The notes: a model not told the origin generated them from the letters alone. DNA of 64,000 nucleotides from Chamaecrista fasciculata (GCA_003254925.1 QANZ01052659.1:1-64000); one strand, 5' to 3'. Shown: positions 11,876-23,921, counted from the first letter of the stretch. Numbers and translations: made by a program.

Positions 11876-13795
11876 AATATATGAATTCATAGAGAAAAGA
11901 GGTTATATTGTGGATTAAAGGTAAGACAAATTAAAAAGTTTAAAGATCATACCAAAATTCAACTTATAGTTCAAGAATTAAAATGAGATTTTGAGGTAAC
12001 TAAACTCCATACATATTGCAAATGGAAAGGATTAATATACTTTCAAAGAAACAAGTGGGTAATGACAAATTAAAGCCCAGCAAAGTTGTACAAGATTTAA
12101 ATGCTTTTATTCAAAAACCAATATGAGCCCTGCATCTGAATGCATATCTCTGTATGGCCCAAAACCAAGTACTACACTACTACGTACTTTTTTACTTATG
12201 CCCTTCACTTGTGTCCTTCAATCTTAGGACACAAACACATTTCATACTTAAATGCCATTCTATTTATGTACAAGCCAGTTATTTTTTCTTTACGGTGCAT
12301 TTTTGGAAATATATCTCCATCTTATTTTCTCAAAAAAAAAAAACTACTTATTGAAATTCTTTCTGTTACTTCAGACGTACGTACTTCAACTTTCAAGTTT
12401 CAAGTTTCATCCCCTTAATAAAATTTTCAGAGGGTCACATATGTATTTTCCGTTTTCTTAAAAAAATTAAAAACAAAATTCAAGCTATTCATAAACTCGT
12501 TGTTTTCGATCTGCATGCATATCTGTTTATCATCAAGTGAGAGTGGTTTTTTGTCAAGACTAGATTCGTGTCAAGTATTTATATTTTGTCCGTCAAATTT
12601 ATTCTGAATCCCGAAACTCTTTTTTGCATAATTAAGAATTAAAGACAAATATTAAATATTTTTAAAATTTTATATATTATTTGATAATTAATGGACTTGG
12701 TAGTAGTAGCAAAAAAATTTTATTTTTTTTCTATTTTTTAAGGGTTTTTTTTGGTACGATATATTTTTTTAAAAGGATTTTACACATGTAAATTCAAAGA
12801 TTTTGTCAAGTGTCAACTTTATCTCCAATCTTTTTACGCTGTCAATTTCGTCTCAAATATTTTATATTTTGGTCAATTTTATCTTTTATTCTTATTTTAG
12901 CCAAATATTATCGAGAATCTACGTGGCTAATGATATATAATGTAAAATTGATAAAAAAAAACTCAAATCGTAACTCAAATTAAAAAACAGGATGTAATAT
13001 GTCGTTAATTTATTGAAAAAAATTACTCAAATGATTAAATTGACTGAAATGTGAAATATTACAGACAAAATCGACAATTAATATAACATTTGAAGATAAA
13101 ATTATTATTTTTGCTTTAAAGTTGTAGTTAAATTAAACTATTAAAGAAAACAAATAAAATTCGTAAATTGATTTTTTTTTTTTCAAAATAATCATACATA
13201 AAAATGGTCAAAAACAAAATAAATCACACAGCATATCATCTACTTTGTTGCAGAAGTTTTGCAGTCCAAGTTGGTATAACCTGTTCACCCCAAAACAAAA
13301 ACCTTTCGGACATGGATAGTCAATTCATATCGATCATATGATCAAATGTACCCCTTTAAAAAAAGTTGAATATTCAAATTGGTCCAAAATGTATACTTTT
13401 AAGTCTCATATTGATCATAAGTTTCACATGAACAATTATAATTGAGTTAATACTAGTGAAAAAAATAAGTTTGTTTTTTTGTTTTTATAGACTGATAATA
13501 ATTTATATTGAATTTCATACTATTTTTTTTTGTATTTAGCCCGTGAAACAAAAAATATATAAAAAATAAAAATTATAACTGAACTATTTTTTAAAAAATC
13601 GCTTTAAGTCGTAATTCAACAATCTAATCCAAAGCAATTTTAGCCAAAATGGACAAACCTCCTAAACAAATCAATGAGAAATCTAATCCTGATCAAATCG
13701 ATCCGACCGTGTGACCCTATTTTTCATAACAAAGCTCGGGGCCTAGGGCTCCCCATATGTTAAATTTCATGAGTTCCTCATTTAAAAAAAAAAAA
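11876..13795. other. AT-rich intergenic DNA
   Basis: No gene, RNA gene or intact repeat is supported here. Long A and T runs dominate, and the short reading frames around 12140-12460 have no family resemblance and overlap one another in several frames. Confidence 0.5.
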
Positions 13796-14376
13796 GGCAA
13801 AACACCGTTTCGTGCCCCTAACGTTTGCGGTGATTTTTAGTTATGCCCTTAACGTTTTATTTGTGTCAGTTGTGTCCCCAATATGAAACGTAGTTTCAAT
13901 TATGCCATCAATTTCAATCATCCACAAAAAAAAAAAACACAATTTTCGCACGATTTGAGCTCGGTTTTGATCAAATTTCATATGAGTTTTAATTTTCGGA
14001 CATCACAAACTTGATTCCTTGGATCAATTTCAAAGATTAAGCTCAAAATAGCCCAAAATCCGAAGAAAATCGGACCTGATGAACCCTAAAAAGGACCAAA
14101 ACGAAATGCATCAAAACGAAGTATTTTTTTTCAAATTTTTCATGTGCAAAATGATCCTTAGGAGTCGAAAATGAGTACCCATAAACTCATTTATCAAAAC
14201 AAACTGAAACGAACACGGATTGAAGCTCAAAAGTTCCGAAAAACGATACACTAACGAAGGTGGAGGCATAATTGAAACTAACATTTCACATTGGGGGCAC
14301 AACTGACACAAATGAAACGTTAGAGGTATAACTGAAAATTATCGCAAATGTTAGGGGCACAAAAAGGTATTTTGCC
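13796..14376. mobile_element. MITE-like inverted-repeat element, 581 bp
   Basis: The left arm begins GGCAAAACACCGTTTCGTG and continues with CCCCTAACGTTTGCG. The right arm ends with the complement, CGCAAATGTTAGGGGCAC then GGTATTTTGCC. The arms are about 110 bp and roughly 85% alike by eye. The left flank is TTTAAAA extended into a longer A-run and the right flank is TTTAAAAAA (14377-14385), compatible with a 9-bp target duplication. No coding. Size and ends fit a Mutator-type MITE. Confidence 0.72.
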
Positions 14377-14574
14377 TTTAAAAAATGTTGGATTAAAAAG
14401 TTTTAAAAAGCAAAAGATAATTAATTTTTAGAAAATAGTTAATGCGTAATTCAGAAGTTGATCAGATGAGAGGCACAGTCCCTCGTCAGCTGGCAGGCAC
14501 CAGGTTTGTTTGTCAAATCACAAATGTCATGTAAATTGTAATGTACTCCATCTGCACATAATAAAAGTGTTGTA

Positions 14575-14619
14575 ATTATATAGAAAGCTTCATTGTTCAA
14601 AAAATTATATAGAAAGCTT
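14575..14619 (+). mobile_element. 13-nt A-tailed micro-insertion with 16-bp target duplication
   Basis: The 16-bp sequence ATTATATAGAAAGCTT occurs at 14575-14590 and 14604-14619 and encloses CATTGTTCAAAAA. A short tail ending in A flanked by a perfect direct repeat of this length is what target-primed reverse transcription leaves when a LINE is truncated almost at its 3' end. Confidence 0.6.
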
Positions 14620-15096
14620 ATTTCTTTTCTTAAAAGAGGATTGCATTAAAATAAAACTGAATTGTTTTTATTTAATTTCTTTATATGTTTAATCATTTCA
14701 AACTATCATAAAAGTAGTTTTTTACATATTATATTTTTTATCAACATCTTTAACTTTGAAAATTTGAAAAAAGATATTTCATAATTAGCACAAAAAAGTT
14801 AAAAACATATATATATTGGATAAACTATAAAGTAATTAAATAATTGGAAAGGATAAAATTGATTGAGGGAGGAAGGTTTCCCTAATAAAATGCAGGCATA
14901 AAAAAGTGAAGTAAGAAATAGACCCAACATGAAATAGTGGCAGTATGTACACTGTAGAGTGTAGAGCCCATCATTGTCCTAATTGTTTGACTCTGCCTAC
15001 CCTATGCCTTAGCCTTGTTTTTTATAGGCCCTAGCCTTCTGTTGCCATTACCTATTTTCACATCTTTAAGTCACCATCTCCCTTAACCCCTCTCAT

Positions 15097-15129
<33 letters not shown>

Positions 15130-15187
15130 ACACTTCTTCCTCCTCTCAAATATCAAATTTTGTGAGGTATGGCAAAAGTATGGTAAA

Positions 15188-15233
15188 AACACTCTTTTTA
15201 CTTTACCAAAAAAAAAAAACAACACTCTTTTTA
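15188..15233 (+). mobile_element. 20-nt A-tailed micro-insertion with 13-bp target duplication
   Basis: AACACTCTTTTTA at 15188-15200 and 15221-15233 encloses a CTTTACC sequence followed by a run of A (15201-15220). The tail TTTACC plus A-run recurs in the micro-insertion at 55.2 kb. Confidence 0.62.
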
Positions 15234-15984
15234 ATCTTCAAATTTTATATCAAATTTTAATTTTTTATTAGCTATTAATTTTATTATTAATATTTTACAT
15301 TTTGATAATTTCATTTTTTTTCTCTTACTTTAACCAAATATCAATGAAAAAATTCTACATTATTAATAATACATAATATAAAATTAATAGAAAAAATAAA
15401 TTAAATCCTAACTCATTGAAAAATTGAATGAATTTATTGTTAATTTATTAAAATAAGTTAGTCAAATGATAAAATTAACCAATATGTAAAATAAAAGGGA
15501 CAAAATTGAAAGTTGATGTAAAATTTGATGACCAAAATATTATTTTTTGACAAACTCTTTCTTTGTCTAAATCGGGTTGTTGACCAACGAGATCAAATAG
15601 TATTTTAAAAGTGAGTTTAGTCAAAACATCAATATTATCATTTGAAGTACTATTTGACTTCATTTGCCAACAAGAGTAACTTATAGCTTTGATTTATTTG
15701 CATTCAGACTTGCAACAAGATAAATATAACCAAATTTTTCAAACAAGCCACCCATTTTTTAGATCGATTTAATGTCCAATTTNAGATGGAGAGTAAGAGT
15801 AGAAAAGAAAATAGGATGAGGAGATGACACGTGGTGAGGAGAGAAGCTTAAAATGTTAAATATATTAGATGATCTAGATAAAGATTAATCTTATTCAGAC
15901 TTTATAAATGAAACGGTTAGAACACTCCAACAATATCAATTATACTTTATACTTTCAAACTTTCATAATTATATATCAAATTTT

Positions 15985-16534
15985 TTATATTTTGTGTCAA
16001 TTATACTCAACAAATTACTAATATTAGTATTTGCCGATACAAATTTTGATGTCGTTAGGTTTTGATTTCACATTAAATCAAATATACAAATTTTAAAATA
16101 TAATTAATTGAAAAAAATACATTTGAAATTATAAGGTTGGTTCAATTGATAAAGAGTAAACTTATAACCCACGAGGTCGTGAATTCGAATTCTGCTGTCG
16201 ATGTGATGGTCTTGTTGATAAGTCATATATAAGTACCTCTAAAAGTTCTCATAGAGTTTTATATTTTGTGTCAATTATACTCAACAAGTTATTGATATCA
16301 CTATTTATCGAACCTAATTTTGATGTCGTTAGGTCTTGATTTCACATTAAATCAAATATGCAAATTTTGGAATATAATTAATTGAAATAAAAATACATTT
16401 GAAATTATAAGATTGATTCAATTGGTAAGGAGTAACACTCATAACGCACAAGGTCGTGAGTTTGAATCTCGTTGACGATACGAGGGTCTTGTTGGTAGGC
16501 GATATGTAAGTACTTTTATAAGTTTTCATAGAGC
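15985..16534. repeat. Tandem duplication of about 275 bp including a SINE
   Basis: The unit 15985-16258 is repeated at 16259-16534. Both copies begin near ATTTTGTGTCAATTATACTC, share GATGTCGTTAGGT and TTGATTTCACATTAAATCAA, and contain the tRNA-like head of a SINE. Divergence of perhaps 10-15% by eye shows the event is not recent. Confidence 0.78.
16130..16258 (+). mobile_element. tRNA-derived SINE, copy 1 (3' truncated)
   Basis: A diverged A box (GGTTCAATTGATAAAGAG) is followed at tRNA-like spacing by a B box (AATTCGAATTCTG), then a body with GATGTGATGGTCTTGTTG and TAAGTACCTCT. It ends where the tandem duplication begins, so the 3' part is missing. Confidence 0.6.
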
Positions 16535-16603
16535 CTAGACGTATGCCCTAACCTTGGTGAGCCACCAAGACCCAACTCACCTTAATTTTGTTTGTTAAAA
16601 AAA
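16405..16603 (+). mobile_element. tRNA-derived SINE, copy 2
   Basis: The A-box-like TTCAATTGGTAAGGAG and B box GTTTGAATCTCG are followed by the same body as the neighbouring copies (GAGGGTCTTGTTGGTAGG, GTAAGTAC). The 3' part with CCAAGACCCAACTCACC ends in a T/A-rich tail. It lies in the second unit of the 275-bp duplication. Confidence 0.65.
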
Positions 16604-17824
16604 TTATTTTTGCCTAATTAAAAATAAGGTAAGATTTATTTATCTAGTACTCAAATAGTCCATATAAATATTAAAGAATCTCCTTTAAAAAAATCTATTA
16701 ACAAGATTTGAGGTATCTAAGAAAATTCAAATTTTTACCAAGAAATTAAAAGGGTAAGTACTTCTCACTTAAATCCTTGACCACTTGTCTCCAGCTGTTT
16801 TGGGGAAGTACAGTTATTTTACGCATAATCCACTTTTATTATCGATAAAAATGACAAAATGGGGCTGTTTTTGCAAACTCCTAGAATTACGCATAAACAC
16901 AGGTTTTGTAATTTAAAATAATTTAATTATTATTTATAGGCCTTACATTCCTGTGTTTGTCACTATCTCGTTGCATCGTCACTTGTTCTATAATATGAAG
17001 ATCCTTTTCTAAAGCGTCATGAGAACGTCGAGCCTTTTCTCTCAGTGTCTCTATACTTTTTCCCTCCTCTTTTGTCTTAGATATTAATTAATAAAACTAA
17101 AGCAAAAATTATTTTTCAGTTTTCAGCATTTAAAGTCAATGTTAATGTGTTATCTCTAAATTTTATTTCCAAGGTTCGACATTGATATCAATTTTGTCAC
17201 CAATTCCCACTGTACTAATTTCACTGACGTCAGAATTCATTTTGATCCTGAATTATATATAAGATAATTTTTGCTTTAATATTAAAATTATTTTCCACTT
17301 TATTTCGATCATCAAACTTTTTCAATTATTTTACTATTAGTGATTTCGTTTGATTATTGATATATAATTAATTTATTGTTCAAAAGTGACTTCTAAAAGC
17401 AAAATTCAACTAATTTTCACTCATGTGGATGACATAATAATGCCATATAATGGGGCCACAAGTCATAACCCAACAACAATCTCATTCAAATAAAACCACA
17501 AATGTCATGTGTTATATAAAACTCTTCATGTGAACTATTCTTCTACCTTGAGATACACACAATATGACTTACATCTTTTGAGACATGATATTTAATATAA
17601 TTTGTAAAGTTTAAAGTGAGATAACAAAAAAATAAATGAAGAAAATATGAATCTCATATAAATTATTATTTTGAGACTTATTTTTTTATTTCTATCTCTT
17701 CATATATTTTTTTAATTACATAAATTACACCGGAAACCTCACTTTAAATAATCCAAATTCATACACAACATGTATAATCCTTTCCTCTTCTTCTTCTTCT
17801 CATTAAACAATCCAAATTACACCA
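16604..17824. other. AT-rich intergenic DNA
   Basis: Nothing beyond simple AT-rich sequence can be supported; no reading frame resembles a known family. Confidence 0.45.
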
Positions 17825-18012
17825 AGAAAAATTAGCTCAACTGGTAAAAAGTCAACTTATAACCCACAATGTTATAAGTTCGAATCTCGCTGCCGATGTG
17901 AAGGTCTTATTGGTAAGCGATCTGTAAGTACCTCTGTAGGCGTTCATAGTACCTGGAGGCATGTCCTGAACTTGATGAGTCCCCGAGACTCAACTCACCT
18001 AAACATTCTATT
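17825..18012 (+). mobile_element. tRNA-derived SINE, copy 3
   Basis: This is the best preserved copy. The A box is TTAGCTCAACTGGTAAAAAG (from 17832) and the B box AGTTCGAATCT (about 17877). The body has GATGTGAAGGTCTTATTGG, GTAAGTACCTCTGTAGG and GAGACTCAACTCACC, and an AATAAT-rich end follows. A and B boxes are the internal RNA polymerase III promoter in this class. A functional tRNA is excluded because no acceptor or anticodon stems can be folded. Confidence 0.72.
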
Positions 18013-19110
18013 AAAATAATAATAATAATCCAAATTGCACATCACATTGCCCTTAATACACACCATGAATGCATTGGAATGCTCATTCATGTCAATTATA
18101 TATGCTTTCTGCAATGCGGTGTCGCATGGAAGCCCATTATAGGCCCATGGGCTATGCTCCCTTCTTACCTTTTACTCTTATTTTTATATTCCTTATTTGC
18201 ATATAAATATATTGAGAATTTAAGATTCAATTATACAAAATTATCCACAAATAATTGGTTGAAGTGACACTCCTAGTCCTAGATATGCTTCAACTCTTAC
18301 GTATAAATAAAATTTTAGTTTGTGTGTTTTCAAAAATATTTTTAACAAGCAATCATATCGTTCATTGAATTGAAAGCATTCAATTTATAAGAAAAATAGT
18401 ATTAAACTGAAGGATATAATAAATGATAATAATTCATTATTTTAAATATAAATAAGATAAGATATAAAATATAAATATTAAAGTTTTAATCATACAAATA
18501 GTTATTCAATAATAATTTATCAAAAATCATTTATGTTACATTATTACAATAATTTAGATCAAGAGAATAATATTGATTAGAGAATATTTTTTGGACGAAT
18601 AAATAGGAAAAACAAAATTAGTGATTAAATTGAGATAAAAAATCGAAGGAACTGAATTAAAAGATATTTTTAGAGTCGAACTCTCTCAATATGTTTCACT
18701 TTGACTTGATGTGTTCGATTATTTTTTATCTTACTCCTAATACAATTTTGAGAGTCGATCGAATCCAACTTGTTTTTTAGTGTGACCAACAATTTGATTG
18801 ATCAAACTATTCTATTTAATTCAATCCTAATAACATTGACTTCAAAATATTATTCGGATGTCTAAATATTCAAAACATATTTATTAATTTTAGTGGTTAA
18901 AAATATTAGTTGTTAAGCACTCGAACTTCTTTTAGATCTTTTAATATTTTTGTTGGGAGATCTCATCGGAAATGCATAACTTCAACAATCATCAATTATT
19001 GATTAAACTCCAAAATAAATAGAGGGAAACTATCTTTTAATCCTAAAATAATATTATTTAAGTCAATACAAATAATTTTTTTGAAAAAAAAATGCTCTTC
19101 CATGATTGTA
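18013..19110. other. AT-rich intergenic DNA
   Basis: No gene supported. The frame at 18079-18267 has no recognisable domain and its codon use follows the AT-rich background. Confidence 0.45.
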
Positions 19111-19116
19111 CTATAT

Positions 19117-20800
19117 ATGTTTCTTTTTTTTTGGCCCAAAGTATCATTTTATAACAAAAGAAACAAAATACAGCCATCAAAACAAACCAGAAAAAGAAAC
19201 CTAACCTATACCAGTATCAACAAGGACCAGCCTCACAAGAAAGAATGCTATACAAAGAGGATGGGGGCAATGTAACCCACTCCTTAGGACACATCCTCCT
19301 AAAACACATTTTGGTCACAAAATCTGCAGCAAAGTTGCAACACCTCTTGACACTTCTAACCTTTCAAGAAGGCTTCAAATTCAAAACTTGTACAATATCA
19401 TCAATTAAAGACTTACTCTCCCAAGGGCCTACAGTAGAACCATTGACCCATTTAACTAATTCTTCACAATCAGATTCAAAAACAGCTTCAACCACATTCA
19501 GTCTTTCAGCTAAAAGCACAGCCATCCTCAGAGCATACGCCTCTGACATAAATGCAGAAGAAACCAAAGCTCTTCCACCAAAACCATCAATAAGAGATCC
19601 CTGCGAATCACTCACAACAACACCAATACCAGCCTCAAGTTCATTTTTACAGTAGGCACCATCAGAGTTCAATTTTAGAACACCAATTGGAGGTTTTTCC
19701 CAAGACAAATTAGAAACCTCTGATTTCCTGCAAACAGATTTAGAACCAGAAGAAAGGCCCAAACTGCCCAAATACTCATCTACCAAGAAAGCAATTCTAG
19801 AGCAGACAAAATCCGACATCACCACAGAGCCTTCAAACACAAAATCACACCTAGTTTTCCAGATTTGCCAGCATCCAAAGCCAATACAACAACTAATAAA
19901 ATCCAAATCATCTTTGCCAAGCAACAAAAGACTTTGCATCCAAGCATGAAAAGAAGTAATGTTTACCTCACCAATCCTCAAGGAAAGAGGAGAGCCAAAC
20001 CAGACCAGCCTCGCATGCTTACAAAGCAATAAAACATGCCCAATTGTTTCCTCAGCCTCACCACAAATAGGACATAGAGGATTAACTCTGCACCTTCTTC
20101 TAAAGCACGCTTCCTTTGTAGCCAAAGCACCACTACAAGCCCTCCAAAGAAACAACAGAACTTTAGGAGGACAACGGCATTTCCACAACAAATTCTAGTC
20201 CCAAGAAGTAAGAAAAGTAGAAGAACTAGCCCTCAAAGAAGAGACTGGTCAGCTTTATTTTTTGCAAAGTGATACCCACTCTTAACTGAGTATTCCCCAT
20301 TATTGGCAGCAGCCCAAATTAATGCATCAACACTGCTACCAAGAGAAATAGAAATGCTCTCAATTGCCCTCTTCTCAGAAGCTGAAATCAAATGCTCAAT
20401 CTGTCTAAGATTCCATCTACCATTGTCAATAATCTCAGATACCAAAACAGCACCTGAACTACCACCCATACTGCAAGAAGAAAGTTTCCCATTCTCCAAA
20501 CTTGGTATCCACCTGTCAGACCAAATATTTACAAAAACACCATCACCAATTCGCCACATTAAACCTTTTAACAGCAAGTCTCTTCCCTCAATAATACTTG
20601 ACCAAGACCATGAAGTCCTGGACCCTTTCCCAGCATGAAGAAAATCACCATCAGGGAAATAAATGCCTCTCAACACCCTCACCCAAGGATCATTTAGATT
20701 TTTAATGATCTTCCAAGCCTGCTTTGCAAGTAGAGCAAGATTAAAACAAGAGAATTCTCGGAATCCCAAGCCTCCACTACATTTAGCATTTGATTTGTTA
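19117..20800 (-). mobile_element. 5'-truncated L1-type LINE, degenerate
   Basis: A minus-strand non-LTR retrotransposon 3' end. It starts inside the reverse transcriptase tail (GGLGFREF, FNLALLAKQAWKI, near 20790), passes through the zinc-binding region shared by plant LINE reverse transcriptases (CPICGEAEETIGHVLLLC, about 20080) and ends with an RNase H domain (LNSDGAYCKN, SEAYALRMAV, ESDCEELVKWV, giving the D, E, D residues, about 19680-19400). The two halves (20769-20233 and 20191-19364) are in different frames, with a frameshift and stops near 20190-20240. The 3' end reads GGGCCAAAAAAAAAG on the minus strand at about 19117-19132. No clear target duplication. Confidence 0.85.
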
Positions 20801-21918
20801 TTTTATTACTTATCGATTGAATGTGAAGAGAACAGTTAAAGAATTAGTTAGTTATATATTTCATCCATACTCTATATCATGGGTCGACACAGTTGGTCGT
20901 GATGTTACCAATTTGATTCCTTAATTCTTGAACGATATGATATGATGTGTTATCCAAAAGAATAAATCACATATACTAAAATTGAGCCAAAGTCAAAGTG
21001 ACCGTTTTGTTGTCTGAATAATATATAGTGGGTGGTATTTGGCTTGAGGAACCCCAACAGAAATATTGCTCAAGTATGTGTTCATATATATAAAAGGAAG
21101 GCTTATTTTTTTCACGTAAAAAAATATTATTGTGAGAAGTTTTTTTTTGGCCACACATTATTGTGAGAAGTGCTTATGCTTAATGTTTGATAGTATTAAG
21201 ATTACTTTTATTAAAAGATAATCACGGAGGACTCCATGAAATCTTTGAGATTCATATATATGATATATTTTAGGCTAAATTATACTTTTAGTCCTCATGT
21301 ATTTGGGTCAAGTTTCAATTCAATCTTTTATTCTTTTTTTTTTTTGTGGAAAATTAATCTGTCATGTTTTAAAAATTTTACCTTCTAATTTTAACCACTA
21401 AATATGAATATATTTTTTGTTTTATATTTGAACACAATGAGTATTTAGTCTACTAATTGAAATTCTCAATAAATAAATTTAAATTGAATTTTAAACAATA
21501 TGATTCATTTCACAACAAAATAAATAAATTTAATTATCTCTTTATTTTTTAATCTAAATATGACAAATTTAAATTGAGACATAAAATAATTTTAAATTAA
21601 ATCTGTGAATGAGTTTTAAATCTACAAAATAAAAATGATTTATAAAATCCCCTCAGATGTACGAAAAATAGAACTGATTAGCCTAAAAAATATTTGTATT
21701 TATTGGAGAGAGTATTGGCAGCCAAGTGACAAGTGTAAGAACCCCAGGGCAGGAGGGTAGGCGTAGGCTGTGAAAGGAAAAGAGTAGGGTGACATGTTAG
21801 GGTACAGTGCCCTCAGTGGAATAGAATTGTGACAACCCCATGTGAACTATATCTATTTTTATTTATACGTATATTTTTATATATATATATATATAATATA
21901 ATATATAATAGGATTTAT
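20801..21918. other. AT-rich intergenic DNA
   Basis: No gene supported. It contains one tail-only micro-insertion (21126-21170) and a TA-rich microsatellite near 21870-21910. Confidence 0.45.
21126..21170 (-). mobile_element. 17-nt T-headed micro-insertion with 14-bp target duplication
   Basis: ATTATTGTGAGAAG at 21126-21139 and 21157-21170 encloses TTTTTTTTTGGCCACAC. Read on the minus strand the insert is GTGTGGCC followed by an A-run, matching the 3' tail (GGCC/GGGCC plus A-run) of the LINE at 19.1 kb. Confidence 0.68.
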
Positions 21919-22084
21919 CTAACATGTGCTTTTAGACACATGTTAAGGTTTCTTCTTATTGGTTAGTAGAACATCTTATATTTTAAAATCTACAAAAATT
22001 TATTTAAAAAATAATTTTTAATATTTAAAAACTCATTTAACAAATCAAAAGAAAATTTAACATGTGTCAGAGGCCACACATTAG
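21919..22084. mobile_element. MITE-like inverted-repeat element, about 166 bp
   Basis: The left arm CTAACATGTGCTTTTAGACA and following CATGTTAAGGTTTCTTCT pairs with the complement of the right arm, whose end on the minus strand reads CTAATGTGTGG then GACACATGTTAAATTTTCTT. The arms are about 45-60 bp and imperfect. The target duplication is not clear. Confidence 0.6.
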
Positions 22085-22595
22085 AATGAACTATAATAAT
22101 ATATATCTCTTTCTCTCTCTCTCCTCTCTCACTCTCACTTCTATCATTTGTCTTTCATCACGTGTTATCAACCATTCACCGCTTGACACCTTGCTTCTTC
22201 TTCATCTTTCCTCTCTCCTCTAGCCTATTCTTGCAAATTTCTGCATTCAACTAATAAAAGTTAGTTTAATTAATAAAAAATTAATTTATATTTTATAAGA
22301 TTGTGAGAATAATTCTCACTGTTAATAAGAATTTTATTTATATGCGATTTAAAAATATATCTATAAACGCTTATAAAGTTTGAAAACTGCTTGTTTTAAT
22401 TTTTATTAACCCTCACAATCAACTCACTTAAACTTTTAGCTGAGACCCTTAATTCTTTGATAAATTTAGAATGTAATTTGTTGTATCATATAATAATCGA
22501 GATAATAATATAATCTTTATTTTTTAAGTAACTTAATTTAACATATTTTTTATTATTTTTCACTATTAAATTATATAAACAATAAAAATTATGTT
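22085..22595. other. AT-rich intergenic DNA
   Basis: A short CT-rich tract lies at about 22105-22140. No gene or repeat is otherwise recognised. Confidence 0.4.
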
Positions 22596-22740
22596 CTTTT
22601 TATTTGGTTACAAAACGAGCCAAAAACCAAGAAACAAAAAAACAAAACACAATAAGAAACTAAAAGCCACGAGGCACCAAAATCCCTATAAAATCATCAT
22701 ACAAAATGATCCTTCCTTCGGCAGGAGGATATAACAATTT
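22596..22740 (-). mobile_element. LINE 3' UTR remnant
   Basis: On the minus strand this reads like the 3' UTR of a plant L1 element: GC-richer sequence containing GGTGCCTCGTGGC, then T-rich TTTTGTTTCTTGGTTTTTGG, then GTAACCAAATAAAAAG at the end. No coding remains. The call rests on general resemblance to LINE tails only. Confidence 0.4.
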
Positions 22741-23200
22741 GCATCATATATAATTTACTTATATCTTCCTTTTCATTATTTTTTCTTTTAACTTTCAACT
22801 TCAAAGTGGAGTAAGTTTTACTTGTATTTCTAATTTCTTTTTTATAGTGAAATATACTTTGAAAATTTTATATTTGACTTAATTTTATCTCAAAGTTTAG
22901 TATCGTCAAAATCATTAATGAAAAATATTAAGATTATGATGATATGATAAATATTTTTTTTCTTTATTTTGGTGTTAGTTGTGCTCCAAAATTTTATATT
23001 CATGTCAATTGTACTCTTAAATTTTCACATTTGTTAATTATACTTCTAAAACTATTGACATAAGCATTTTATGTAAACAATTTAAACGGCGTTAGGGGTA
23101 TAATTGAGTCAAATATAAAACTTTAAGAGTATAATTTATCAAAATAATGTTTACGGTTATAATTGAGACTTATCCAATAACTTAGGGGTATCAGATGTGC

Positions 23201-23759
23201 TTTTGTCTAAATTATGACATTGCAATTTTATCATAGAATAAATTAATAATTCATTCTTTAAAGAAAATTAATAGCTCAATAGAAATATGTAATTTAATTA
23301 TTGAAAAGTTAAAATGATATTTAGTATAAAAAATTAAATTGTTAATTTGATCATCTTTCAAAGGTTGCATTACTAGTTTTTATACTTTTATGCAATGTTG
23401 TGAAAATCGAACCAGACAAAGATTTGGACTGGTGTTTGGTTCACGGTTTGATTGGTCGAATCGGTTAAACCATCGGTCGAATCGAATAATGTAATAAATA
23501 ATTATTTTTAATATATTAAATATAAATCCTCTACTTTTGTCTAAATTATAACATTGCAGTTTTATCATAGAATAAATTAATAATTCATTCTTTAAAGAAA
23601 ATTAATAGCTCAATAGAAATATGTAATTTAATTATTGAAAAGTTAAAATGATATTTAGTATAAAAAATTAAATTGTTAATTTGATCATCTTTCAAAGGTT
23701 GCATTACTAGTTTTTATACTTTTATGCAATGTTGTGAAAATCGAACCAGACAAAGATTT
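23201..23759. repeat. 226-bp direct duplication ending at an N
   Basis: Positions 23201-23426 and 23534-23759 match almost perfectly over 226 bp (a few changes near the left end), and the second copy stops exactly at the single N at 23760. The 107 bp between them contains a GAATCGGTTAAACC type repeat. This pattern suggests an unresolved contig overlap or collapsed alleles rather than biology. Confidence 0.75.
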
Positions 23760-23799
23760 NAAATTAATCCTACTATAGCTAAGGCAACTTTTAAGAATA

Positions 23800-23845
23800 G
23801 GCTATAGCTCAGAAAAAAAAAGAAAAAGAAAAAAAGGCTATAGCT
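23800..23845 (+). mobile_element. 26-nt A-rich micro-insertion with 10-bp target duplication
   Basis: GGCTATAGCT at 23800-23809 and 23836-23845 encloses CAG followed by an A-rich tail interrupted by single G residues. Confidence 0.5.
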
Positions 23846-23873
23846 AGCAAAAGTCTATCGTCATTGACAATTC

Positions 23874-23921
23874 ATATATAGTGTTATTTTTTGGCCAAAA
23901 AAAAATATATAGTGTTATTTT
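23874..23921 (+). mobile_element. 14-nt micro-insertion with 17-bp target duplication
   Basis: ATATATAGTGTTATTTT occurs perfectly at 23874-23890 and 23905-23921 and encloses TTGGCCAAAAAAAA. The GGCC plus A-run tail matches the 3' end of the LINE at 19.1 kb, apart from one missing G. Confidence 0.7.

Larger units (their letters stand above)
14377..15984. other. Intergenic DNA with a hexamer microsatellite
   Basis: No supported gene. About five tandem copies of ACTCTC lie at 15100-15128. Two small A-tailed insertions flanked by direct repeats lie at 14575-14619 and 15188-15233 (listed separately). A single N is at 15783 with no duplication visible beside it. Confidence 0.5.

Noticed and set aside
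16137..17890. tRNA genes suggested by A-box and B-box motifs
   Set aside because: No acceptor-stem pairing, anticodon loop or conserved tRNA length; the same sequence recurs with a common body, which fits SINEs.
22970..23210. Possible MITE with GGGGTATAATTGAG motifs
   Set aside because: Motifs occur in both orientations but the ends do not pair convincingly and no target duplication was found.
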